The notes below the pieces were generated by a model. The model did no database searches, was not told the DNA's origin, and worked only from the letters and a program-made list of their open reading frames with translations. Shown piece by piece: positions 8,488-17,904 of a stretch of DNA of 64,000 nt. Source of the stretch: Croceitalea marina (GTDB taxonomy: Bacteria; Bacteroidota; Bacteroidia; Flavobacteriales; Flavobacteriaceae). The position numbers were made by a program, and so were the translations under genes. Location of the stretch: NCBI RefSeq assembly GCF_042684265.1, contig NZ_JBHULB010000008.1, positions 1-64,000 on the forward strand. Direction: 5' to 3'. Within the stretch, counting starts at the first letter, position 1, and the number at the start of each line of letters is the position of its first letter.

Positions 8488-9402
8488 CTATTCCTGAACT
8501 TCAGGTTTTATAGGCATACTCTCCGCATTTTTGTTCTTAGCGTATAAGTAGCCCCGTTTCCACCAGCGAGTCATTTTCTCTTTATTAAAAATTAAAGAAT
8601 TTGTGGTCAAAATAGTTGGGGTATAATACAGGTTAATAATCGCTCCTTTTTGATTGGCCACGAGTTTGCCCACTCTAATATTTTGATTTTCTATTCGATC
8701 TAAAACAAACCCTAACATATTGGTAATAAGCTCAAAAGGGTTTCTTGAGGGCATTCTGTTATAGTAATTTACCTCGGTATGTAAAACAACAACATCAACC
8801 TCGGTAGCACCTCGTAAAATTGCCTCTTCAATCGGAACAAGACTTCCTAGTCCTCCATCAGCATATTCGCAACCATTTTTGCGAACCAAACTCATAAATG
8901 GTGTGTAATTGGCAGAAATCCAAATCCAATCACAAAATTCATCATAGGTACAATCATTTATAGATTTATACTCTACCTGGTTTAGAGATAGATTGGAAAC
9001 CGTAACAACAACATTTTTACTCGAAGCTTTTAATTCATCAAACTCAGCAACAGTAATACTATTCCGAATTAGCTGCCTTAAATTTTCGCTTTCTCCAAAG
9101 GTTTTTTTTCCTTTTATAAAATTCTTAAAAATATTCCAATGGTTCATGCTGATAATATCGGCACCATATTTTCGCTTGACCACAAACGGACAGTTATTGA
9201 AAATAGTTTTCTGATTTACATTGGAGTAAATCTCCTTGATTTTATTAAGCTTTCCTAGGGCGAGGTGTGAAATTAAAAGACTTCCAGTAGAGGTGCCAAC
9301 AAAAATATCGTAGTCATTTTTTGCCTCTTCAATAAGAAATTGGGCCACCCCACCAGCAAAAGCACCTTTGCTGCCACCTCCAGAAATTACAAGTGCTTTC
9401 AT
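8488..9402 (-). CDS. Patatin-like phospholipase
   Basis: A 304-residue protein with all patatin features: the oxyanion-hole glycine motif SGGGSKGAFAGG at residues 7-18, the nucleophile elbow GTSTG with Ser38, and the catalytic aspartate in ADGG (Asp182). Patatins use a Ser-Asp dyad to hydrolyse acyl chains of phospholipids and other lipids. No signal peptide is present, so it is predicted to be cytoplasmic. The ATG overlaps the stop codon of the upstream M1 peptidase (ATGA), which implies translational coupling. Confidence 0.88.
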   Translation of the reverse strand: MKALVISGGGSKGAFAGGVAQFLIEEAKNDYDIFVGTSTGSLLISHLALGKLNKIKEIYSNVNQKTIFNNCPFVVKRKYGADIISMNHWNIFKNFIKGKKTFGESENLRQLIRNSITVAEFDELKASSKNVVVTVSNLSLNQVEYKSINDCTYDEFCDWIWISANYTPFMSLVRKNGCEYADGGLGSLVPIEEAILRGATEVDVVVLHTEVNYYNRMPSRNPFELITNMLGFVLDRIENQNIRVGKLVANQKGAIINLYYTPTILTTNSLIFNKEKMTRWWKRGYLYAKNKNAESMPIKPEVQE

Positions 9403-11498
9403 TCCTTTAACAATTTGTTCAGTGTGCTTTGTTCCTCCGTGGATAAGGAATTTGATATACTCAAAAGTCGTTCTTTTAGTTCAATACTTTCACTTAATTC
9501 TTTAAGTAAATTTCTTGAAGACTTTTTAAATTGCCAAACGTGATGGTCAGAAGCTTTTATCAGGTTAATAAGTGTTTCGTCGCTCATCGCCTGAATTTGA
9601 CTTAAGTATTGAAAGGCCAACTGCCTTACCTCAAAATGATTATCTGCAAAAGTATATCCATTCAGCTCATTATAATATACTTGCTGTTGGCCCTGATTAT
9701 ACTCAGGGGTTAACAATGCCAACGTAAGCCATAACAACCGTACATTTTTATTTGGCAAACCAGCAATATTTTGCGTTTTTGAAAAGTAAAGCGTTCTTTC
9801 TTCAGGAAAAGTTGCCCAAAGTTTTAGGAGTGCATTTTCTATGGTTATATAACTTTTGTCATCTAATAGCGTCTCGAACAGGTCTGCAATTTCGGTTGTT
9901 GATTGTTTCACCCCAGAGATACCGTATAAAGAACTAGCTAATGCCTGCCTTATTTTAATATCATCGCTTAAAAAGGCTCTTTTAATGATAGCGTTTGGTA
10001 AAACGCGATGATATTGTCGTATGAAATGGGCTTTAAAATTAGTGGACTCTGTCCTGTTCCAATAACTCTCATAATCCAAATCATCACTTTTAATACGTTG
10101 AAATTCGTTTTCCATCTCAAAAACCAAAGCGATACTTTCAGATTCCCTTTTAAGCTTTTCTTTCACTTCTTCCCACGGAAATACTTCATTTTCTAACCAT
10201 TTAGATTTAAAATCGGACAAGTCTGTATTAGCTGCAAGTTCCATTTCAACCAAAAAATCAGATATGGTAACATTTTTAAATTGATGTTTATTTAAATAGC
10301 TAATTATTCCTTTTTGAAATGTATTTTTCCCAATCTTTTCTTTTAACATTACAAGTGCCCAAGCCCCCTTTTCATAAAAGGTCAAACTATTGGCATTTGG
10401 GTTGTTAAGGGCCTCGCCGCCTCCACTCTCGGACAAATTGTGCAGGGTTTTAGCGGTCTCGTATAGTTTCCAGTAAAAATGGTCTTCACCAAATAAATGC
10501 TGTTCGGCCAAATAGGCATAATATGTTGCAAAACCCTCGTGTAACCAATGGTGCTTGCTACTTTCTTCGGTTACTAAATTTCCAAACCATTGATGTGCCA
10601 GTTCGTGGGCATTGACATTAACATAATTCTTATCAATAAAGGCCGTTGAATCAATCATATAGGAATTAGAAAATACAGTCGCGCTCGTATTTTCCATACC
10701 AGCATAAAGAAAATCTTTAACTGGTACTTGCTTGTAGTTCTGCCAAGGATAAGCAAGGCCAATTTCATCTTCTAAAAAATCAAAAATTTCTTTGGTATAA
10801 CGATAGGTAGACTCAACCCTTAAACTGTCTTTAGGTTCGTAATACAACTCTATAGGAACTCCGGATGATGATTTCAATTCTTTTTTGTCAAATTTCCCGA
10901 TGGCAAAGGCAGCTAAATAGCTGCTCATGGGGTCTTGCATATCAAAATGCCAGTCTATAATACCTTCTGCCGTATTCTTTTTGGTTAGCTTTCCATTTGC
11001 GATTACAGTAAACCCTTCAGCGGTATTCAAGGTAAGGTCAAGTTCTACTTTCTCTGACATATCATCAAAACTAGGCAGCCAATGACTTGTGTATTTACCC
11101 TGGCCTTGGGTCCAGAGTTGTTCATTTCCCTCAACTCCATCATTTAGTCCGATATAATACACAGTTTGTTTGGGCTTGGCGAGGTACCGTATAAATAATT
11201 CATGATTACCTATTTTCTCTGGTGCTTTGAAGCTAAGCTGTTTGCCAGAGTTCTTGAAATCGATTTGCCTTCTATTCAATGAAACATGCAAAAATTCCAT
11301 ATTGATTGCGTCTATGAATATCGAATCCGTTTCTGACTTTAATTCAAAATAATAAGTGCCGCTGCCCCAAACCTCTTTAGAGTCAAAAAGAGGTGTGATT
11401 TCCATGTCAATTTTGATAAAATCAACTGGTTTCTGATTATTCTGACAGAATAAAAAAGTTGAATAAACGAAGGATAGTATAAACAATGAATACCTCAT
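9399..11498 (-). CDS. M1 family metallopeptidase (aminopeptidase)
   Basis: A 699-residue exported zinc aminopeptidase. It carries the substrate motif GMEN, the zinc site HELAHQW at about residues 299-305 and the third ligand glutamate in LHEGFATYY downstream. The C-terminal half is a HEAT-like helical domain. I start it at 11498 because this gives a clear signal peptide (MRYSLFILSFVYSTFLFC); the longer frame to 11555 would run into the recG start. It probably degrades peptides in the periplasm. First gene of a two-gene unit with the patatin, divergent from recG with a 46-base gap. Confidence 0.88.
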   Translation of the reverse strand: MRYSLFILSFVYSTFLFCQNNQKPVDFIKIDMEITPLFDSKEVWGSGTYYFELKSETDSIFIDAINMEFLHVSLNRRQIDFKNSGKQLSFKAPEKIGNHELFIRYLAKPKQTVYYIGLNDGVEGNEQLWTQGQGKYTSHWLPSFDDMSEKVELDLTLNTAEGFTVIANGKLTKKNTAEGIIDWHFDMQDPMSSYLAAFAIGKFDKKELKSSSGVPIELYYEPKDSLRVESTYRYTKEIFDFLEDEIGLAYPWQNYKQVPVKDFLYAGMENTSATVFSNSYMIDSTAFIDKNYVNVNAHELAHQWFGNLVTEESSKHHWLHEGFATYYAYLAEQHLFGEDHFYWKLYETAKTLHNLSESGGGEALNNPNANSLTFYEKGAWALVMLKEKIGKNTFQKGIISYLNKHQFKNVTISDFLVEMELAANTDLSDFKSKWLENEVFPWEEVKEKLKRESESIALVFEMENEFQRIKSDDLDYESYWNRTESTNFKAHFIRQYHRVLPNAIIKRAFLSDDIKIRQALASSLYGISGVKQSTTEIADLFETLLDDKSYITIENALLKLWATFPEERTLYFSKTQNIAGLPNKNVRLLWLTLALLTPEYNQGQQQVYYNELNGYTFADNHFEVRQLAFQYLSQIQAMSDETLINLIKASDHHVWQFKKSSRNLLKELSESIELKERLLSISNSLSTEEQSTLNKLLKE

Positions 11499-11544
11499 AA
11501 AAGCAAAGTAGCAAAAGTCAATCCAAATTACATATTTTAGTTCT

Positions 11545-13650
11545 ATGAATTCCAATTTTCTACAAACACCGATAGTTTACCTTAAAGGTGTAGGGCCAAA
11601 TAGGGCCGAACTCTTGCGTTCGGAATTGGGAATCGAATCTTTTCAAGACCTTTTACAGTTATATCCGAATAGATATTTAGACAAAACGCAGTACTATAAA
11701 ATTGCGCAGTTGAAAGATAGCGGTGCCGATGTTCAAATACTAGGTAAAATTGTTCATTTAAAAACTATAGAACAAAAGCGCGGTAAAAGATTGGTGGCCA
11801 GTTTTGTAGATGATACTGGGCAAATGGAACTCGTTTGGTTCAGAGGGCAAAAATGGATTAAAGAAAATATTAAACTTAATGAGCCCTATGTGATTTTCGG
11901 AAGGATAAATAGATATGGTGGTACCTTTTCAATGCCACACCCAGAAATGGAACTATTAAAGGCACATCAAGCAGGGCTTAAAATAAGTATGCAACCTATT
12001 TATCCTTCTACCGAAAAACTTAGTAACTCTGGCATCACCAATCGTGTGGTGTCAAAACTGATTGAGCAGCTTTTTCTAGAAACTAAAGCAAACTTTGAAG
12101 AAACGCTCCCACAAGAATTGATAAGCGAACTTCAACTTATTTCAAAGGCCGATGCCCTGCTAAATATTCATTTTCCTAAAAGTCAAGGGTTATTGGCGAA
12201 AGCACAATTTCGTTTAAAATTTGAAGAGCTCTTTTACGTTCAATTGCAGTTATTGAATAAAAAAGCCGTTCGCAAACAAAAAATAAAAGGACTGGCTTTT
12301 GACCAAGTAGGAAACACCTTTAATGATTTTTTTCAAAACCACTTACCCTTTCAACTCACCAATGCCCAAAAGCGGGTAATTAAAGAGATAAGAAACGATT
12401 TAGGCAGTAGCGCACAAATGAACCGCTTATTGCAGGGTGATGTAGGGTCAGGCAAAACCATAGTGGCCCTAATGTGCATGCTTTTGGCAATTGACAATGG
12501 CTATCAGGCTTGTTTAATGGCTCCCACAGAAATTCTTGCCAATCAACATTTCAATGGTCTAAAAGAATTGTTAGGCGAAATGGATATTACTATTGAAATT
12601 CTAACAGGTTCCGTTAAGAAGGCCGTACGAAAAGGAATTCATGAGCGCCTAGAAAATGGAGGCTTAAATATTTTGGTAGGAACACATGCTTTGTTAGAGG
12701 ATAAAGTTCAATTCAAAAATCTTGGATTGGCCGTCATTGATGAACAACATCGTTTTGGAGTAGCCCAACGTTCAAAACTGTGGAGAAAAAATCAAGTTCC
12801 TCCCCACATTCTTGTAATGACAGCCACACCGATACCAAGAACATTAGCTATGAGTTTATATGGTGATTTAGACATTTCGGTTATTGATGAGTTACCACCA
12901 GGGAGAAAGCCAATTAAAACAGTACACAGATATGATGCGAATAGATTAAAAGTTTTTCAATTTATAAAAGATGAAATTAAAAAAGGGCGTCAGGTTTACA
13001 TCGTATACCCATTAATACAAGAGTCTGAAGCTTTGGACTATAAAGACTTAATGGATGGTTATGAAAGCATTGCAAGGGACTTTCCACTACCCGATTATCA
13101 GATATCCATCGTACATGGCAAAATGAAAGCTGAGGATAAAGACTATGAAATGGAACGTTTCGTAAAAGGTAAAACCCAAATTATGGTAGCTACAACTGTA
13201 ATTGAGGTTGGGGTAAATGTGCCCAATGCTTCTGTTATGATTATTGAAAGTGCCGAGCGCTTTGGGCTATCGCAACTGCATCAATTACGTGGAAGGGTCG
13301 GTCGTGGAGCGGAACAAAGTTTTTGCATACTCATGACAAGCCATAAGCTCTCTAGTGATGCCAAAACCCGTTTAGAAACCATGGTACGGACCAATGATGG
13401 TTTTGAAATTGCCGAAGTTGATTTAAAACTGCGCGGTCCTGGAGATTTAATGGGAACGCAACAAAGCGGATTGTTAAACCTCAAAATTGCAGATATCGTA
13501 AAGGATAATCAAATTTTAAAATCTGCTCGTTACTATGCAATTACTCTTTTAAAAGAAGACCCTAAAATGGCTAAGCAAGAGAATTCTAGTATAAGACAAG
13601 CCTATATTAATTTAACTAAAGACAAAGCTATTTGGGGGTATATAAGCTAA
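11545..13650 (+). CDS. recG: ATP-dependent DNA helicase RecG
   Basis: A 701-residue RecG. The N-terminal wedge/OB domain (about residues 1-230) is followed by a superfamily 2 helicase core with Walker A GDVGSGKT (about residues 297-304), DEQH box, TATPIPRTLA, and the C-terminal LRGRVGRG motif. The length fits the family (about 690-700). RecG remodels stalled replication forks and Holliday junctions. It is a single-gene unit ending in a hairpin shared with the convergent DUF2911 gene. Confidence 0.95.
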   Translation: MNSNFLQTPIVYLKGVGPNRAELLRSELGIESFQDLLQLYPNRYLDKTQYYKIAQLKDSGADVQILGKIVHLKTIEQKRGKRLVASFVDDTGQMELVWFRGQKWIKENIKLNEPYVIFGRINRYGGTFSMPHPEMELLKAHQAGLKISMQPIYPSTEKLSNSGITNRVVSKLIEQLFLETKANFEETLPQELISELQLISKADALLNIHFPKSQGLLAKAQFRLKFEELFYVQLQLLNKKAVRKQKIKGLAFDQVGNTFNDFFQNHLPFQLTNAQKRVIKEIRNDLGSSAQMNRLLQGDVGSGKTIVALMCMLLAIDNGYQACLMAPTEILANQHFNGLKELLGEMDITIEILTGSVKKAVRKGIHERLENGGLNILVGTHALLEDKVQFKNLGLAVIDEQHRFGVAQRSKLWRKNQVPPHILVMTATPIPRTLAMSLYGDLDISVIDELPPGRKPIKTVHRYDANRLKVFQFIKDEIKKGRQVYIVYPLIQESEALDYKDLMDGYESIARDFPLPDYQISIVHGKMKAEDKDYEMERFVKGKTQIMVATTVIEVGVNVPNASVMIIESAERFGLSQLHQLRGRVGRGAEQSFCILMTSHKLSSDAKTRLETMVRTNDGFEIAEVDLKLRGPGDLMGTQQSGLLNLKIADIVKDNQILKSARYYAITLLKEDPKMAKQENSSIRQAYINLTKDKAIWGYIS

Positions 13651-13686
13651 AAAGCTCCACACTTCTGTAGAGCTTTTCGTTTTTTA
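13650..13686. terminator. Terminator between recG and the DUF2911 gene
   Basis: AAAAGCTC (13650-13657) pairs with GAGCTTTT (13669-13676), with extra pairing inside the loop, and is followed by CGTTTTTT. On the other strand the stem is followed by a shorter T-run, so it may serve both converging genes. Confidence 0.65.
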
Positions 13687-13700
13687 AAAGACCGTAATCT

Positions 13701-14807
13701 TTATTTATTGATATCCTCACCCTTCTTAAGCCTATCCAAGGCCTGTTCTAATCTTGATTTAAAATTGGCCGGAGCAACTGTCAAAGATTTATTTATAGCT
13801 TTGATAGCATTTTTGCTGTCTCCGACAGCCGAATACGCCCTTGCAAGGCCATAATTACTTGGCCACGCACCTTTATTAGTTTTTACGTTCGCCTTTAATA
13901 TGCTAAGTGCCTTAGTATTATTAATACCTATCAATTGGGTGCCAGCACCATATACTTCTCTAACATTACCCATAGCAACCGCTTTATCCAAGAAATTAGT
14001 GGCTTCTGCTGCTTTACCTTGTTTTGCCAAAATCTGAGATTTTAAGGCCAAATTAGAAAAGGTTTCTTTACTGAAAAACTTTCCGCTTATAGAAGTGTTT
14101 ACCCATTCTAAGGCCTGGTCTAAGTCACCAACGTTAAATGCATAATTCGCCGCTTGATCCCAAGTAGATTGTTGAAAGCCTTTTGGATTACGTAAATCAT
14201 TGGCAATACCTTTCATAACAATATCGGTTACTGGAACTTCTATTTTAAACGGTATTTCCTTTTTCACCCATTTTAAACTGGCCGTTGTACTTGTAGCATC
14301 AGCAGTGTCAAAACTAAAAGTTAGCATTTCCACAGAACTGTCTAAATCTTTTGTTTTTGTGCTAAAACGTAGCACGTCTTCCGCTTCATCATAAAAATAA
14401 CTTCCCCAAGAAGTAGTATTGCTTGATAGGATTCCGGTAACATCTCCGTTTTCTTCAATGGCAAAAAACAAGGCATATTTACCGGCTTTCACATCTTTAC
14501 CTTCAATTTTCGAATCATGGGTAAATTCAATTGTAGTATTGTAGTCGGCACCTGCCCGCCATGGTGCCGATTTCGATGTTCCGAAACCAAGGTCATTAAA
14601 TCCATAAGGGACCAATTTGCCCCAGATTTCTCTTCCTTTTACATAGGGCCTATTATAGTGAATTGTAATGTCCGTGATCCCAACACGTTGTGATACTTCT
14701 GCTTCCGGACTACCTGCCGGTAAGGTTAACTGCGCTTTGAGGTTCGTTGAAAAGCTTAATGCTGTTAATACTACAAACACTAAGGCTTTTGAGTAGCTTT
14801 TTTTCAT
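13701..14807 (-). CDS. Secreted DUF2911 protein with TPR-like C-terminus
   Basis: A 368-residue protein with a signal peptide (about 1-25, ending LKA-Q). Residues about 26-190 match DUF2911, a Bacteroidota family with sequences such as ITIHYNRPYVKGREIWGKLVPYG and WRAGADYNTTIEFTHD. Residues about 210-360 look like tetratricopeptide-type helices (LDQALEWVN..., GDSKNAIKAINKSLTVAP). The family is usually exported and of unknown function. It is a single-gene unit. Confidence 0.8.
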   Translation of the reverse strand: MKKSYSKALVFVVLTALSFSTNLKAQLTLPAGSPEAEVSQRVGITDITIHYNRPYVKGREIWGKLVPYGFNDLGFGTSKSAPWRAGADYNTTIEFTHDSKIEGKDVKAGKYALFFAIEENGDVTGILSSNTTSWGSYFYDEAEDVLRFSTKTKDLDSSVEMLTFSFDTADATSTTASLKWVKKEIPFKIEVPVTDIVMKGIANDLRNPKGFQQSTWDQAANYAFNVGDLDQALEWVNTSISGKFFSKETFSNLALKSQILAKQGKAAEATNFLDKAVAMGNVREVYGAGTQLIGINNTKALSILKANVKTNKGAWPSNYGLARAYSAVGDSKNAIKAINKSLTVAPANFKSRLEQALDRLKKGEDINK

Positions 14808-14872
14808 TAGATTTTAGTTGTTTAAATTAATAATTAGGTCTGTCGCTAAAAGTATCTATACCTAAATTCAAC

Positions 14873-14880
14873 CAAAGTTA
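14873..14880 (-). promoter_or_regulatory. -7 promoter box of the DUF2911 gene
   Basis: CAAAGTTA on the plus strand, that is TAACTTTG on the minus strand, is an exact TAnnTTTG match about 65 bases before the ATG at 14807. I see no good TTTG at the expected -33 distance. Confidence 0.5.
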
Positions 14881-14938
14881 GAAATGTGTTAAAAAGGCCT
14901 CTTTCTCTGTTAAATTCAACAAGTTTTCACATAAAAAA

Positions 14939-14960
14939 GTAAGCCCTGATGCGGGCTTAC
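14939..14960 (-). terminator. Terminator of the ilv-gapN operon
   Basis: On the minus strand, 8-bp stem GTAAGCCC / GGGCTTAC with a 6-base loop, followed by TTTTTTAT. It lies about 40 bases after the gapN stop and is the first good intrinsic terminator after the leader of the operon, which supports co-transcription of gapN with the ilv genes. Confidence 0.8.
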
Positions 14961-15000
14961 CAAGGAAAATTTCAAAATTCATAAAGAACAATTCTTGTTC

Positions 15001-16581
15001 TTATAGTATATAGTCAGTGCTTAAAAAATTACTGACTTTAGCATCCAAAAGTTGTTCAATAGTTTCATTGTTCAACTCATTATCCTTAAAAGCCACAAAT
15101 GTTCTAATAGAGAAAGAACGTAGTGCGTCGTGAACGCTTAAAGTGGCCTGCGCCGAATCTTTTCTTCCTGTAAATGGATACACATCCGGACCTCGTTGGC
15201 ATGAGCTATTTAAATTCACCCTACAGACCAAATTGGCAAGCGTATCGATTAGTGGTGAAAGTGTATATACATCTTTGCCGAACAAACTTACTTGTTGCCC
15301 GTAATTTGATTCGGCCATATCGTCTAAGGGCTCTTCAATATCTTTAAAAGACAACACAGGAATTACAGGGCCAAACTGTTCCTCTTCATAAACGCGCATA
15401 TCTTTGGATACGGGATATAACACGGCAGGCCAAATATAGTTATCAAAGTGCTCACCACCTTTTTTGTTCTGAATAACGGCACCTTTCGATAACGCATCAT
15501 CTATTAACTCTTGAATGTAACCAGGTTTTCCCGGTTCCGGTAAAGGCGTCAATTTCACTCCTTCATCCCAAGGGTTTCCAAATTTCAATTGATCTACACG
15601 TTCTGAAAAACGTTTTAAAAATTCCTCTTTAATCTCTTCATGTACATAAACCACCTTTAAAGCAGTGCATCGTTGTCCATTGAAAGATGTAGTTCCTGCT
15701 ATCACTTCATTGATGGTCAAATCTAAATCTGCATCTGGTAAAATTATTGCGGGATTCTTAGCTTCAAGACCTAGAACTAAACGTAAACGATTACTCTTTG
15801 GGTGTTGTTCTTGTAACGCATTGGCAGATTTACTATTTCCGATCAAGGCCAATACATCTACCTTGCCCGTTTTCATTATTGGTGCGGCAACCGCCCTACC
15901 CCTACCGAATAAAATATTTACCACTCCCTTTGGAAAGCAAGTCTGAAAAGCCTCCAAGAGCGGTGTAATTAACAAGACACCATGTTTTGCTGGTTTAAAG
16001 ATTGTAGTATTTCCCATGATGATTGCCGGAATCAACAAGGCAAAAGTTTCATTCAACGGATAATTATAAGGGCCCAAACATAATACAATACCTAAAGGCC
16101 CTCTACGAATGTGGGCATACACATCGCCCGACTTATGGAATTTTGCGGAATCCCTATCCAATTGTTTGTAATCTTCAATAGTGTCGTAAATATACTCTAC
16201 CGTTCTGTCGAACTCTTTTTCTGAGTCAGGCAAAGACTTGCCTATTTCCCACATTAAGAGTTTAACAATTTCCTCCCGCTTGGTTTCCATCTTTCGAACG
16301 AAAGATTCCATACATTCTATTCGGTCTTTGACCTTCATTGTTGGCCAGACACCCTTCCCTTGATTGTAGGTGCCCAAAGCGGCATCCAAAGCCTCAATAG
16401 CCTCTGTTTCGCCCATATCAGGGATACTGCCTAAAACAGTTGGTATGTACGTATCAGTAGAGGAGATGGTGGAAGCTACTTTAGTTGTATTTCCTCTCCA
16501 TCTTTTTAATTCACCATTAATCAAATACGTATCATGATGTATTTCTGAGGTGATCTTAAATTTTTCAGGTATTTTAGCCAT
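15001..16581 (-). CDS. gapN: NADP-dependent non-phosphorylating glyceraldehyde-3-phosphate dehydrogenase
   Basis: A 526-residue aldehyde dehydrogenase. Motifs: GPYNYPLNE and PAIIMGNTTIFKPAK of the nucleotide site, the catalytic Cys305 in FNGQRCTALK, and the general-base glutamate in VLGLEAKNPA (where most family members read ELGG). The overall sequence fits the GapN/plant-type NADP-GAPDH subgroup. The enzyme oxidises glyceraldehyde 3-phosphate directly to 3-phosphoglycerate and yields NADPH. It starts 22 bases after the ilvA stop with no terminator between, so it is likely the last gene of the branched-chain amino acid operon. NADPH is the cofactor of IlvC. Confidence 0.82.
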   Translation of the reverse strand: MAKIPEKFKITSEIHHDTYLINGELKRWRGNTTKVASTISSTDTYIPTVLGSIPDMGETEAIEALDAALGTYNQGKGVWPTMKVKDRIECMESFVRKMETKREEIVKLLMWEIGKSLPDSEKEFDRTVEYIYDTIEDYKQLDRDSAKFHKSGDVYAHIRRGPLGIVLCLGPYNYPLNETFALLIPAIIMGNTTIFKPAKHGVLLITPLLEAFQTCFPKGVVNILFGRGRAVAAPIMKTGKVDVLALIGNSKSANALQEQHPKSNRLRLVLGLEAKNPAIILPDADLDLTINEVIAGTTSFNGQRCTALKVVYVHEEIKEEFLKRFSERVDQLKFGNPWDEGVKLTPLPEPGKPGYIQELIDDALSKGAVIQNKKGGEHFDNYIWPAVLYPVSKDMRVYEEEQFGPVIPVLSFKDIEEPLDDMAESNYGQQVSLFGKDVYTLSPLIDTLANLVCRVNLNSSCQRGPDVYPFTGRKDSAQATLSVHDALRSFSIRTFVAFKDNELNNETIEQLLDAKVSNFLSTDYIL

Positions 16582-16603
16582 AAGTGTTCCCTATTAAAAT
16601 GCT

Positions 16604-17869
16604 TCAAATTAGGTATTGAAACAAGTCAGGTTTATCATTTAAATAGTCGCCAAAAAAGCCATTTGCTTTCATTCTTGTAATAAGGGGCGAAAGGTCTTCC
16701 GGTGATTTTAATTCTATTCCGACAACTGCCGGGGCATTCTCCCTACTAGACTTTTTAGAATATTCGAAATGCGTAATATCATCGTTAGGCCCTAGAATAT
16801 CGGCAACAAATTCTTTTAAGGCCCCAGGACGTTGCGGAAAACGAATAATGAAATAGTGTTTTAACTTGCTGTAAAGTAATGCCCGCTCCTTAATTTCTGC
16901 AGTTCTGGTAATATCATTGTTACTTCCACTTACAATACAGACTACATTTTTACCCCTTATTTCTTCTTTAAACGAATCAAGAGCAGCTATTGTTAATGCA
17001 CCAGCTGGTTCTACAACTATTGCATCTCTATTGTATAATTCTAAGATAGTTTGACAAACCTTACCTTCATCAATAGTTTCCATATTGTAAAGATGTTCTT
17101 TACAAATGGAAAAAGTATAGGCGCCCACTTTTTGAACCGCGGCGCCATCTATAAACTTATCAATTTCATTTAGCTCAATTAATTCACCTTTTGCGATTGA
17201 AGTCTTCATTGAGGGCGCCCCAGTGGGTTCAATTCCGATAATTTTTGTCTTTGGCGACAAAGCATGAAATGTACCACATAGGCCAGAAGCCAATCCACCT
17301 CCACCCACGGCTACAAAAACATAATCAATATGGACCTCTGACTGCTCTAAGAGTTCAAGACCGACTGTTGCCTGACCTTCAATAGTTTTAGGGTCATCAA
17401 AAGGATGCACAAACGTTTTTTCTTCTGATTTGCATGCCGCTATGGCCGCCTTATAAGAATCATCAAAAGTATCTCCTTCTAAGACTATAGTTACCCAATC
17501 ACCACCGAACATCTCGGTTTGATCCACCTTTTGCCTAGGGGTGACGACTGGCATATAAATTGTTCCTTTTACACCTAAATGGTTACAAGCGAAGGCAACG
17601 CCCTGGGCATGATTTCCAGCACTTGCACAAACAACGCCATTCTCTAATTCTTCTTTTGAAAGCGAACTTATCTTATTAAATGCTCCTCTAATCTTATAGC
17701 TGCGAACCCGATGTAAATCCTCCCTTTTTAGAAAAATATTGGCATCAAACTCCTTGGAATAACGAATACTATGCTGCAAAGGGGTCTGGTTCGCAACCTG
17801 ACGAATTGTTTTAGCTGCCTCATAGATATCGGCAATTTTAGGAAAATATGTAGTTACAGTGTCTTTCAT
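16604..17869 (-). CDS. ilvA: Threonine ammonia-lyase (threonine deaminase)
   Basis: A 421-residue PLP enzyme that makes 2-oxobutanoate from threonine for isoleucine synthesis. The PLP lysine is Lys59 in RSYKIRGAFNK, the glycine-rich phosphate loop is VAVGGGGLASGL, and residues about 330-421 form one ACT-like regulatory region (HYFIIRFPQRPGALKEF). The single regulatory domain gives the short form rather than the 510-residue E. coli form. It lies 35 bases downstream of ilvC in the operon. Confidence 0.92.
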   Translation of the reverse strand: MKDTVTTYFPKIADIYEAAKTIRQVANQTPLQHSIRYSKEFDANIFLKREDLHRVRSYKIRGAFNKISSLSKEELENGVVCASAGNHAQGVAFACNHLGVKGTIYMPVVTPRQKVDQTEMFGGDWVTIVLEGDTFDDSYKAAIAACKSEEKTFVHPFDDPKTIEGQATVGLELLEQSEVHIDYVFVAVGGGGLASGLCGTFHALSPKTKIIGIEPTGAPSMKTSIAKGELIELNEIDKFIDGAAVQKVGAYTFSICKEHLYNMETIDEGKVCQTILELYNRDAIVVEPAGALTIAALDSFKEEIRGKNVVCIVSGSNNDITRTAEIKERALLYSKLKHYFIIRFPQRPGALKEFVADILGPNDDITHFEYSKKSSRENAPAVVGIELKSPEDLSPLITRMKANGFFGDYLNDKPDLFQYLI

Positions 17870-17904
17870 TAAAAACGAACAAAAAGATGTTTTGATCTGA
17901 CCTT

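Noticed and set aside
9399..11555. M1 peptidase start at 11555
   Set aside because: It would overlap the divergent recG start and place 19 residues before a clear signal peptide; 11498 fits better.
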